From Ahaetulla prasina (lineage: Eukaryota > Chordata > Lepidosauria > Squamata > Colubridae): 64,000 nucleotides of DNA. Each line of letters begins with the position of its first letter. The stretch's first letter is position 1. The stretch spans positions 301,582,516 to 301,646,515 of the forward strand of contig NC_080539.1 of assembly GCF_028640845.1 (NCBI RefSeq). The letters are read 5' to 3'. Below are positions 12,701 through 24,700 of this stretch, piece after piece. A program made the position numbers and the translations under genes. Under the pieces are notes generated by a model, which saw nothing but the letters and a program-made list of their open reading frames with translations, did not search any database and had not been told where the DNA came from.

Positions 12701-15700
12701 ATCATAAATCACTTTTTTCACCACTGTTGTAACTTCAAATAGTCACTAAACGCATGGCTATAAGTTGAGAACTATTTGCATTAAGTTGCAATGTTCGATC
12801 GGATCATTTTGTAATTTATTTTATTATTTCTCAGTAAAATATTTTAGATGCAATTAGAAGTAAGTGAAAATCTGAGAACTATTTAGTTATTTTTTCTATC
12901 AAAATGATCATATATGAGTTAAATAGTTTGAAACTAGAGATAGTAGCTTTGCAGAGCAGAATGAAAACCAAATGTATCTTATATACTAGATTTGTAGTGA
13001 TTCTCCCACAATGTTTATATGCAGTGGAATTTCTTTTGAATTCACATTTAGTAAGCAGAATGTATGCTTCTGAAAGATAACTTTTTATTGCTTTCTCTGG
13101 AAATTATACAAGACATATAAATGAAATGTTTCAACATTAGTGATTGTGATAAAATCAATAATAAAATACTGATGATATATTTATCTTTAATGTATTAGAA
13201 ATACAAATATAGATTAGTTGTTTCATGTGTCCTTCTTCTTAAATGATTCCATGTGTTTCTATATAAAGTAATAGCACAAAAAAGGATATTTCAGAAATAT
13301 TTACCATATTTTTTGGAATATAAGACGCACTGGAGTATAAGATACAGCTTAGTTTTTGGGGAGGAAAATAGGGGGGAAAATCTGCCTACCGGGTATTCAT
13401 CTGGCTAGCATCCTTAGTCTGGTCAGCTTCAGCCCATTAGTTTGCTGGTTTCTATCCCCTGCTTGGGGAAAAAAACAGCTTCTAAACCACAACTGATCTT
13501 TGGAGAGGGAAGCAATGAGAAAAGCAGGCAAACCACGGAAATTGTTGCACAGGCTAGTTCCTCATTAGAGCTGGAAAAATCTTCACAGCTGAGAGTCGGA
13601 GGGAGCAGGCAAAGCAGGGAAGCATTATTGCACTTTCCATATAATTCTAGCTTCCACCAGTATAGTCATCTATTATTCCTCTGCTTCTTTTCTCTTGGTT
13701 AAGGAGCAATAGAAGTAGCATTCCCAGTAAGCATTTAAAAATAATCTCTTTGCTAAGCAGCAAGTGCTTGTTTCTTTGTAACTCTGGGAATAGTTAAAAA
13801 AATTGAGCAATTCAAGGTATTTCTTTTATGTTTTTGGGACATGTGGAGGTGGTTGTTAACATATATTGCAGAGAGCGGAATAAACAAATTGATTTTGCAA
13901 ACTGTTAATGTTTTAATGCTTTATTGCCAAGTAACTTCACTTGAAAAATGTAGTTCATGGTTTGTGGGTTTGGAGAAGAATAAAAATGCATATAAAATGC
14001 TATTGACTTAGTATATATATTTATCTTATGTAAATGTACTGCATGCAAAGGAAAAAGCAATAATAGTAATTGATACAGTGCCGTGATGGAGAACCTATGG
14101 CATGTGTGCCAGAAGTGGCCATCTCTCTGGGCACATCAGCTGTCCATTGCTCTTCTGGGTTCTGGCGCACACATGCATGCTGGCCAGTTGGACTTTGCAC
14201 ACGTGGGCGCGCCAGAAACCGGAAGAGCAGCTCCCTGGCACGCATGTGCTCTCCGTGAAACTGAGCTGCTGGTTTCCGGCGCGTGCATTCCGGTTTCCAG
14301 CACTCCCATGCGTGCACTCTGGGGAGCTGCTCTTCCAGTTTCCGGTGCTCCCCCCCCTTGCGTGCTCCCATTTCAGCACTTAGTGCCTAAAAGTTCGCCA
14401 ACACTGATATAGTGTACTCGAGTCGATATACAGTATATTGAAGAAATTTTAAGAAATAGTCTAAACTGTAAATAGTCAGCATGTCCAAAAACTTTTTTTA
14501 TATCACGAGGTATCTTGCAGTTGTAATAGAGTATCCTCTCTGTAGAACTGGACTGCCTATAAAGACAACAAAATATATAGCTATAATGTTTGAAATCTAT
14601 AATGTGTCGGCATATTGTTTTAAATCACATTTATATGTATTTTTGCAGTGTTGCTGTGACAAGATCAAGAGATGTGCCCTCATTTGGACCTCCAATTCCT
14701 AAAGGCATCACCTTTCCTAAATCAAATGTATTCAGGGACTTCTTACTGGCCAAAGTGATCAATGCTGAGAATGCAGCTCATAAATCAGAAAAATTCCGTG
14801 CTATGGCTACTAGAACCCGTCAGGAATACTTGAAAGATTTGGCAGAAAAGAATGTGACAAATACACCCATTGATCCTTCTGGCAAATTCCCTTTCATCTC
14901 ACTTGCTTCTAAGAAGAAGGAGAAATCCAAGCCTCATCCAGGAGTGGAACTCCATAGTTCTGGCGCCGTTGTCTGGATTCTCCATGCTAAAGACTACAGC
15001 AAGGGTTTAGATATAGATTGTCTTTTGGGCATTTCTAATGAATTTGTTGTTGTAATTGAACAAGATACAAAAAGTGTTGTATTCAATTGTTCCTGCAGAG
15101 ATGTAATAGGGTGGACTTCAACAGATACAAGTGTCAAAATTTTCTATGAAAGAGGAGAATGTGTTTCTGTGGAAAGTTTCAAAAATCCTGAAGATATCAA
15201 GGAGATTGTAAAAAGACTAGAGGTTAGAATTCCTTATTTTCCCTTTACCTTCCTTCCTCAAGCATAAATACATATAGAAATGCTTTAATTTCCTTCTTGG
15301 ATCTGACCAACCAACTAGAAAAATAAAATGGATGTAGGAGATGACCAGGGGTCAAATGCATTAGTTTGGAATCTCTATGTCCCTGTAAGAGACCTAAATC
15401 CAGCCCCCATTGAAGTCCCTTGACTCTTATCTGGCACCAATTCATCTTTTTTTTTTTTTTTTTTTTTGTTCAAAAAGTTTTTATTAGTCAAAAAAGGTTT
15501 ATACAAATACATATCAGGTATGGTAAATTTTCATTTTTCTTATCTAAAATAAGAATTTTACTCAAATTTTTTAACACATACAACAGCCATAAGGCAAGCA
15601 GGTGACACGAAGTAGCAAAGTTTGCAAATTTTAAATACGTAATAAAGAAGAGTCAAGAATAAACAGAATATCGTACAAAAGAGAATAAGGAAAACCAACA

Positions 15701-18700
15701 CAATCCCAAATATCTTTATCACTTCCTAGTTTTGGATCTCAGAACTCTGGGTTCAGCCTGACCCAACTCCAGGGCCGCAACAGCGGCAGCCGCTCAGCCC
15801 CATGATCTATAACCTCCCTTCTTCAATTCCTGGGTCATCTGATTCCAGGAAGGCTTTGTGTTCCTCCACATAGGCCGTAGCCTCCGCAATTGTACTGATT
15901 TTTTCCGTAATGCCCTCCCGGAAAATCATCAATCCCTCTGGCATCAGCCATCTGAAGCCCACTCCCTTCTGGTACAATTTGCTTGACAAAAAATAATATT
16001 TCTTTCTTTTTTCACGTACCTGTCTGGGAATCTGCCTCAGAATGGCTATCTCCCTGCCCCTGTAAATCAGTGCCCCACTCCTATGTTTTCTTAGATTCTC
16101 TGCTCTCGTCTCTCTTCTCACAAATTTGACATGAACCTCTCTGGGAACTGCATGCGTGCGTGCATATTGCGAATTAACTCTATAAACTCGATCCACATCC
16201 CAATTCATGAAATCAACACTTCTCCCAAGAAATTCTCCCAACAATTTAGTCACAACATCTCTCAAGTCTTCTTGGTCCACTTCTTCCAAATTTTGAAACC
16301 TAAGGAAATAAGACATTTTATCCATCTGTAGTCCAAGCACAGCATTGCCTGTCGTCTCCTCTCTTTTCTGCACTGCCCGCATTTCACCCTCAGACCTTCC
16401 ACTTTCTGCTTGTTTTCTGCTGAGACTTGTTGAGTATCCTTTAAATCCTTTTGGATAGTCACAATTTCTTCTCTTATTTCCGTTTGGCCTCTTTGCAAAT
16501 CATCCAGTTTCTTGTCCATATTGGATAACTTTTCCAGAATTCTCTCCATCTCTCCAGCAGTTGGTCTCTGACCTTTTGCCATTTGAAAAAAAAAAAGAAT
16601 CAAAATCCTCAGGCAAGCACAGTATCCTTGTAATTTCCTCCGGATCCACCAGGGGGCACTCACAGGAGCAACGAGTCCAGAGTACAGTTAGTCAACCAGG
16701 AAACCGAAGGAAGTGATGTCACCAAAATTCTCATAGTGAAGGCGGAAGCTGGACGCCACCACTGTTCCCCAGAAGGAGGGGGGGCCTCAAACCTTCCCTC
16801 CTAAATTTCTCCATCACCTCTTCTCTCCAGAGCTCCACAAAACCGGTAATCTTCTTATTTTAAGTTCTCCTCTCTCCAAAATAACTCGTGCTCCTTCCAC
16901 CCGCAGGGAGGAGGAAACCCCCCCGCACTCCCGAGCACTCCACTCACGTTTACCGATATTCCTTCCTTCTCCTCCTCAATTCTACTCCGTGCCCTGTTCA
17001 CCACCAGGCTGCTGCAGTTATAAATCCAATGCCCGGTGTCACGGGCACAGCGCCCAGGCGACGACCAAAATAATGGCGCGGCCTGTGGCCTCGAACCCCG
17101 CCAAGCCTAGGACGCGCCAGCATCGGTCCCCACAGTCCTGTATGTCGGCTGGGAGACCCCTGGCGAGCCGTCCGTACGGCAGGTGTCCTTTTCGGAACAC
17201 CTGGCCCCTGAGGGCCTCGGCGGCGGCCGGATTCGGGCGCTGGAGGCAGGAGAAACCTTCCAGACGTCCGTTGCCACTGGATACCGGAAGTCGTCTCAAG
17301 CACCAATTCATCTTGACTGTTAGTAAATCAGATTCTTGCGCAGATAGCATGAAATGAACTTGTAGTATTTTTGAACTCTATCCTGGTTCCTGATTTCTTT
17401 TACCTAACAAAGTTCCACCCACTTGCTAGATTATTTTTCAAATCCTTGTCCTACCCAGTCAGAGCAATAAAACTCCTTGTAGCTTACTCATCTTCATTTT
17501 AAGGTCTGGATAGTGTATTTATTATGTTAATATTTACACTTTAGCTGCATAAGTGTTATTTGTGAAATCAAAACAGTATATTCCATGCTGTCAGAAAAGA
17601 CTTAATATTTTTCAGCATTCAAAATATTATTATCCTTTAGGAACAGGACTTAAAATAGTAAAACAAAAGTTCCATACCAAGATTTTACTGAATTATAAAG
17701 AGTGTCAAGTCAATATAAGATTTAATAATTAAATGACTTTTATCAATTTTAAATGAATATTAGTCTACACACCCTCTTACTGTAGGTATTGTTTCATAAA
17801 TTACTACCTTTAAAGTTTTTGTAGCATTCATAATTTTCAGCTAGCACTGGAATATAGCTAGTCATTTTTAAAGATCAAACTAAACTGAGGATTATTACTC
17901 AGTAGTAATCCAATTATCTTCCTCAGAGTTATATAGTATAATTGCTGTATGAATAAGGAATGACAATATCTACCTTGCTTCATGCTCTGTTTTAACGATC
18001 TAGGCTATTTATTTGTGTAATTCCTACTGAATTACATTTCATTGTACTAAACTGTTCTCATTACATCTCCACATCTCTGTCTTGCAATTCTCAGCTCGTG
18101 ACCAAGGGATGTGAGTCAGTGGAAATGACTTTACGAAGGAATGGATTGGGTCAGCTTGGCTTCCATGTGAACTATGAAGGAATTGTGGCAGATGTTGAAC
18201 CATATGGCTATGCTTGGCAAGCAGGATTACGACAAGGGAGCAGATTAGTGGAAATTTGCACTGTGGCTGTCGCTACCCTAAGCCATGAGCAAATGATTGA
18301 TCTCCTGAGAACTTCAGTTACTGTGAAGGTTGTCATTATCCCACCTCATGAAGATTGTACTCCACGAAGGTATTTGGCAACCAATGAATTAATTAATATA
18401 TATCACTGATTAAAAGAGAAACAACTTGAAGTAGTAGTTAAGGAATCTGGCTAGAAACCAGGTGACTGTAAGTCCTACTCCCACTTTAGGTACCAGCCAG
18501 GTCACCTTCAGCCAGTTACTCTCAGCCCTAGGAAACAGGCATGTGTCTATTATCTATTATTATATTATTATCTATTACGTGTCTATTATCTACGTGTCTG
18601 TTATCTTTGTCTGTGTATCCTATTGAGAGGTATGGCCATTTGAAGTTACGACAGCCTCAGAAAGGGTGCTATAAAGCCCATATGAAGCACTTCCAGTCAT

Positions 18701-21700
18701 CACAAAAGTCCCCCCCCCATCAGTTACATGATCAAAGTTGTTGGGCAATTGGCAACTTGTTCATACTTACAATTGGTTGCCAAGCACCCCATGACCGTGT
18801 GATCACAATTTGTAATTTCTGTTGGTTTCCCCAGAAAATCAATGGGTAAGCTGGCTGGGTACATTACAAGCTGCTGCTGCCTGCCCATAGTACTCCCTCT
18901 TGTTGCTGTCTTAAAGAGCTGCCTTCCAAGGAAGACCAAACTCCTTCGGCAGGGTAGAGACCCAGGATGGAGGCACCTTACTATATATCCCTTTGAAGGC
19001 AGTCCCTTCTGCACATGAAACAGGGCTGAACTTCTTTTGCAGAGTGGATCTGAGGAGCTATGCTTTGTTTCTGCATCCTACCAAAGGCATTCCCTTCCAC
19101 GCATGGACGAGAGCTGGTATCCTTCCATGGGGTACAGAAATGCAGTTTAAATCTTGATGATTTGCATTCCATGTCTGCACAATGCAGAAAGAGTTCCCTT
19201 CTGCACATGGATGGATGGGAGTTGATATCCTTTGTCAGGCAGCTCTTTCAAACAGCCCCTAGAGCTGAGAAGGAGCTGAAATCCAAGCAGATGTGAGGGG
19301 AAGGCCCAGATTAGGCTGGAGCAAATGTCTCTTTGCTCAGGGGATGAAAATCCTGCTTGGATTTTGGTAGGAAGGATTTTCAGTTCTTGAGTGGAGAGGC
19401 AGTGTAGTAAATTAAGAGGCATGGGATATTTGGGTGGGGTGAAGGCCCTGGGAGACCTGGCACAGACCATGCACAAGTGTCTCTCCCTCAGGGGTTGAAA
19501 ATCCTCCTTCGATTTTGGCAGCTTTGCAGCTCCTAACCAGAGCCTCCAAGCATCTCCTCACCCCTATAAAGGTGCCCCATGCTTCTTATCTGGACTCTGT
19601 CCATTTAACAATATCACCCAATCAGGACTGCTCAACAAGTTCAACCAGAAGTACCAGGAGTGTGATCACTGAATAAAGCAGTCACATGGGCAGTCATGTG
19701 ACAATTTGCTTAACAACCATTTCACTCAACAACTGAGATTCTGGTCCCAGTTGTGATCGCATTATCTCCATATGACTATGTATCAGTTCTCTATCTCTGT
19801 ATGAGATATCAACAGGCACATAGACATACACATTTACATACCTTTCAAAAGAGACAATAAAAAGCACAAAAGAAAATAAAAAAAGACCAGAGCACATCTC
19901 CTCCAGAACCCAATGCCCAGATAAACAGGTTAACATGAGACAATCAAGCAGAAAACAATACTTTTCTCAAAAGAAAATCAAACCTCCACCAAGGCTGGTA
20001 GGGCAAGTACTGTATATAAAAGGGAACTAAATTCCACAACCACCAGCACTGATGATGTCATCTAGATAGGTAAGGAAACAACTGCAAACAAGCTCAGAGA
20101 GCCCCACAATTCAAACTGAGCTACATATATTCTCTTCTGTTGGAAACAGTATATGTTACGTTAGAATTCAGCGTTACAAGATTCAAGTGTCACTTTCTTC
20201 CCTGAATTTTGAATGCTTGGTGTTAATTATTTATTCAGCTTCTTGAGACTTACTTTTGAATATACCGTATATACTCGAGTATAAGCCGAGTTTTTCAGCA
20301 CGTTTTTTGTGCTGAAAAACGTCCCCTCGGCTTATACTCGGGTCTATACGGCTTATACTCGAGTTTTTTTTTTTTAAGCCCCTCGGCTTATACTCGAGTA
20401 TATACGGCTTATACTCGAGTTGTTGTTTTTTTCTTTTTTTCACATTTTACCGGACGGCGGGAAGCCCTGCGGTGCAGTGAGAGGCGGGCGGGGAGCCAGC
20501 CTTCTCAGCTGAGGGAGGGAGGGTTTCCCCAACCGGTAGGTGCCTCATTTCCCACCCTCGGCTTATACTCGAGTCCCCAGTTTACCCCAGTTTTTGGGGT
20601 AAAATTGGGGACCTCGGCTTATACTCGGATCGGCTTATATTCGAGTATATACGGTAGATTAAAATTTGTGCCACCTTCAATAAGCAGAGATTTCACTTCC
20701 TAGAAAACAATTAGATTAAACTGAGAAATTGGAAGTGATAGTACAGCCATCTTCCTGTATGCATGTTCACGGGATGGGGCAAGAGAAGAAATGTTAAAAC
20801 ATGCATTGTGACTCAAGCTGTGCCCCTTTTGCACTCGCATTGTGATATTGTGTGCAAGCGATAAGGCTTGCATTGTGATGTGCATCATATATTTTGTCAT
20901 TCTGAAAAAAAACATGGTTTGCTTCAGACATCCCAAAAAGTACAAGCTACAAGTTTTATACTTGAAGCTAACTTGCAGCAGTCTATGAGTTTCATGCATG
21001 TACTTATATTTAAGATATTCTTATTGCTATTTTATAATGAAACAATGCATTTTACATGTTCCTCCTGTATGTCACACTTTGTTTAACCTTACTTTTCAAT
21101 CTTCCAGAAGTTTTTCAGAAATTCATCGCATGCCAGTAATGGAATACAAAATGAATGATGGCGGAGTTCCATACGAGTTCAAATTCCCATTCAGAAATAA
21201 TAACAAGTGGCAGAGAAATGCTAACAAGGGGCAAGCATCTCATGTTCAGCAAATGCCATCACAGATGCAAAGTCCAATTACCACTAGAGTTGCCTCAGGG
21301 AAAGGTGAAGGAAAAATGCCTCCTCCAGATCGGGCCGCCAACATTCCACGTAGTATTTCTAGTGATGGCCGTCCACTGGAGAGTAGAAGGTATGATTCTA
21401 ACTTGGGAGTATTCTTTTGCAGGGCAAGTAATAGACTTTTTAAATCCAGGTAGTCCTTAACTTATGGCCACAATTGGGACCAGAATTTCCATTGCTAAAG
21501 TTGTTAAGTGAGTTGCACCCAATTGTACAACTGTCTTGCCATGGTTGTTAAACAAATCACTGAAGTTCTTAAGTTAATTATGCTGTCATTAAGCAATAGC
21601 TCCCCTCCCCAATTGACTTTGCTTGTTGGAAACTGGCTGGGAAGGAGTTCATAAGTGACCGTGATGATTCTTCAATGTTTGTAAGTACAAGGACTGATTG

Positions 21701-24700
21701 TAGCTTTTTTCACTTCAAACAATGGTTTTAAGTCAAGGACTACTTGTATAAAGGGAGTGTTAAATAGATAGTTCTTAAAAGAGAACAGTCACAAAGCTAT
21801 CTCTTCATTTTTAATCAGACCAATTTTTTTAAAAAAAAATATTTGGAATCTTTTAAAAAGGTATTAAATTAACTGAATTATTATATTTGTATTCTTTAAA
21901 TAATTCTTGTTCTGATTATGATTTATTCTCAATTACATTGAGAATAATTGATTTTTGCCTCTGATCTTCCTAAGCCCTTCTTTCCCAGATCTTCCCTACC
22001 CAGGCCCACTATGACTATCTTCAGCTTGTCACCCAATCTCTGACAATAAAACTAGGTTATCTACTTGAGAACCCATTAAACACCCATTTTGGACCTTACT
22101 CTAGAATTCACTTTTTTAGTAGAAGAAAGTTTATAAAATCTCTGGAGCGTGTGTTCTTTCATTTCTTCTATTTACAGTTAGTTTAACATGTAAAAAAAAG
22201 TGAATGTGTTTATTCATTCCATATATTTCTAAAATTGACATAACATAAAGAAAATACAATTTGAAACTTGTTAGTATTTCTTCAGTCCTCCAGATGTAAA
22301 AATAAATAAGGGGGAAAGGTCAAGGCAATATAGTGAGTTAGCTTTTATATTTGTTTATGATCATTTAGTGTTTGGTGTTCATTTTTCATATGTATTATGA
22401 ACTGAACCTTTAGAAAGGTTGTCTAAACATATGAGTGTTAATTCCAGTTCTTTTGATATTGAGGTACACAAGCATATATTTTTGGTTGTCGTATGTTCTG
22501 TCAAAATTCAGCAAAATTGAGCTCATCGTTTTGATATGACAGATTGTCTCTCCAACCACTACTCGTACTTTTTAAAAGAATAGACCTTAGAGTTGAAAAT
22601 AATTACTTTTTTAAAAAATATATATGTGAAATGATGTCACAGCAAATTCATTTCATGGTAATTTCTTCTTCTGATAGGCTAGTAGATTATGGTTCATTTA
22701 TTGCTGTATTGATTATTTGTTTTTCATGTGTACTAGAAATGTTGGCAGTTTATAGTTAGTTGTAATTTGTTGGTTGAGTGATTTAACTTATGATAACAAA
22801 GTGATTAATTGGGAATGATGTCTGCTACAGTCTTAGTTAGGAATAGACTGTACGGAAGAAAGAAAAATAAAATCAATAATGCTTTGTACTAGTGGAAAAT
22901 ATTTAGGTTTGCCAAGTTAGGCATTTGTTTGTCAGTGCACCACACTACAAATGCTGGGGAAATAGAGGCTAACGGAGACAGTGTTTTTGATTCATTGGTT
23001 TAATTGAGTTCTCTTTATCTAGTTTCAGGATCTGTGTGGAGAACAGATCGTGCTTTAAATCGTATTTATGCAGAAATAATAATTCAAAAGAGTTCACAAA
23101 GTGGGAAATCACTTTTAAGCATCACTATGTATTTTTGGTTTCTGAAACAAAACATTTTTGCAATAAGACACTCTATTGCACACTAATCAATCTGACATCA
23201 ATGCCAGGGAACATTCTACAGTAGGGGTGTCAAACTCATGTCATCACTGTGGCATCATTTATTTATTTATTTATTTATTTAAATTTGTATACCGCCCTTC
23301 TCCCGAAGGACTCAGGGCGGTTCACAGCCAGGTAAAAATACATAATAAACTATAAATACAATTAAAATACTATTAAAAGACTTATTAAATTGGCCAGAAT
23401 TAAAATTTAGAAATAAAACCCATTAAAAACCCATAAACTTAAAAAACTAACCCAGTCCAGCGCAGATAAATAAGTGAGTTTTAAGCTCACGGCGAAAGGT
23501 TCGGAGGTCCGGAAGTTGACGGAGTCCTGGGGGGAGTTCGTTCCAGAGGGCAGGAGCCCCCACAGAGAAGGCCCTTCCCCTGGGCGTCGCCAGACGACAC
23601 TGTCGCGGCGACGGCACCCTGAGGAGTCCCTCTCTGTGAGAGCGCACGGGTCGGTGAGAGGTATTCGGTAGCAGCAGGCGGTCCCGTAAGTAACCCGGCC
23701 CTATGCCATGGAGCGCTTTAAAGACGTTCACCAACACCTTGAAGCGCACCCGGAAGGCCACAGGTAGCCAGTGCAGCCTGCGCAGGATAGGTGTCACTCG
23801 GGAGCCACGAGGGGCTCCCTCTATCACCCGCGCAGCTGCATTCTGGACTAACTGTAGCCTCCGGATGCCCCTCAAGGGGAGCCCCATGTAGAGAGCATTG
23901 TAGTAGTCCAGACGAGACGTCACAAGGGCGTGAGTGACTGTGCACAAGGCATCCCGGTCTAGAAAGGGGCGCAACTGGCGCACCAGGCGAACCTGGTGGA
24001 AAGCTCTCCTGGAGACGGCCATCAAGTGGTCTTCAAAAGACAGCCGTTCATCCAGGAGAACGCCCAAATTGCATACCCTCTCCATCGGGGCCAATGACTC
24101 GCTCCCGACAGTCAGCCGCGGACTCAGCTGACTGTACCGGGATGCCGGCATCCACAGCCACTCCGTCTTGGAGGGATTGAGCTTGAGCCTGTTTCTCCCC
24201 ATCCAGACCCGTACGGCTTCCAAACACCGGGACAGCACTTCGATAGCTTCATTGGGGTGGCCCGGTGTGGAAAAGTACAGCTGGGTGTCATCAGCGTACA
24301 GCTGGTACCTCACACCGAAGCCACTGATGATCTCACCCAGCGGCTTCATATAGATGTTGAAAGAAGGGGCGAAAGAATCGACCCCTGCGGCACCCCACAT
24401 GTGACATATTGGGACTTTTTTCCCCTTCACTAAACGGGGTTGGACATGGCCAGCACATGATGCATCCGGCCTGTGGGTTGGGAGTTTGACAGCCCTGTTC
24501 TACAGGATCAAGAAATTGATCTGTAGACATATTGAAAGCTTAAGCAAATACCAATAGGCAGTATATATTTGTCAAGAATGAATCTTGCTGAGATTAATCT
24601 TATTTCATTTTCTGATCAGGTAACTTCCTTTAAAAAAATCAAAATTTACTGAATGAACAGGAAAAGCAAACAGAAGTTTGGCAGGGGAATAATCTGAGCA

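Larger units (their letters stand above)
12460..14648 (+). other. Intron 5 contents
   Basis: An AGTCCT-family copy (12470-12780), a 'TATAAGACGCAC' element (13307-13720) and a hAT-like element (14081-14406), separated by AT-rich DNA with nothing recognised. Confidence 0.65.
15223..18094 (+). other. Intron 6 contents
   Basis: Contains the complete ORF1-only L1 (15449-17299) with target duplications. The flanks 15223-15433 and 17315-18094 are single-copy-looking AT-rich DNA. Confidence 0.7.
18370..21107 (+). other. Intron 7 contents
   Basis: A MIR-like SINE (18432-18545), a short TATTATC-rich tract (18550-18605), a long AGTCCT-family element (18628-19770) and MITE copy 3 (20265-20654). The remaining stretches 19771-20264 and 20657-21107 show nothing recognisable. 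Confidence 0.65.
23222..24497 (+). mobile_element. hAT-like element with perfect 8-bp duplication, split by a LINE
   Basis: Ends TAGGGGTGTCAAACTCATGT (left) and AGTTTGACAGCCCTG (right) are inverted repeats. TTCTACAG flanks both sides exactly (23214-23221, 24498-24505), giving the 8-bp hAT signature. Without the nested LINE (23256-24399) the element is only about 124 bp. The right part includes GGGACTTTTTTCCCC and GGCCAGCACATGATGC. Confidence 0.8.

Noticed and set aside
14021..14412. Multiple overlapping open frames on both strands
   Set aside because: They fall inside the GC-rich middle of a hAT-like element with no transposase motif; chance frames from low stop density.
14590..15267. A single 225-residue gene starting at 14590
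   Set aside because: The first 20 or so residues are intron; homology begins exactly at the acceptor 14649 and the end runs past the donor at 15222.
16888..17357. Overlapping GC-rich open frames on both strands
   Set aside because: They lie in the CpG-rich 5' UTR of the ORF1-only L1 and match no protein I recognise.
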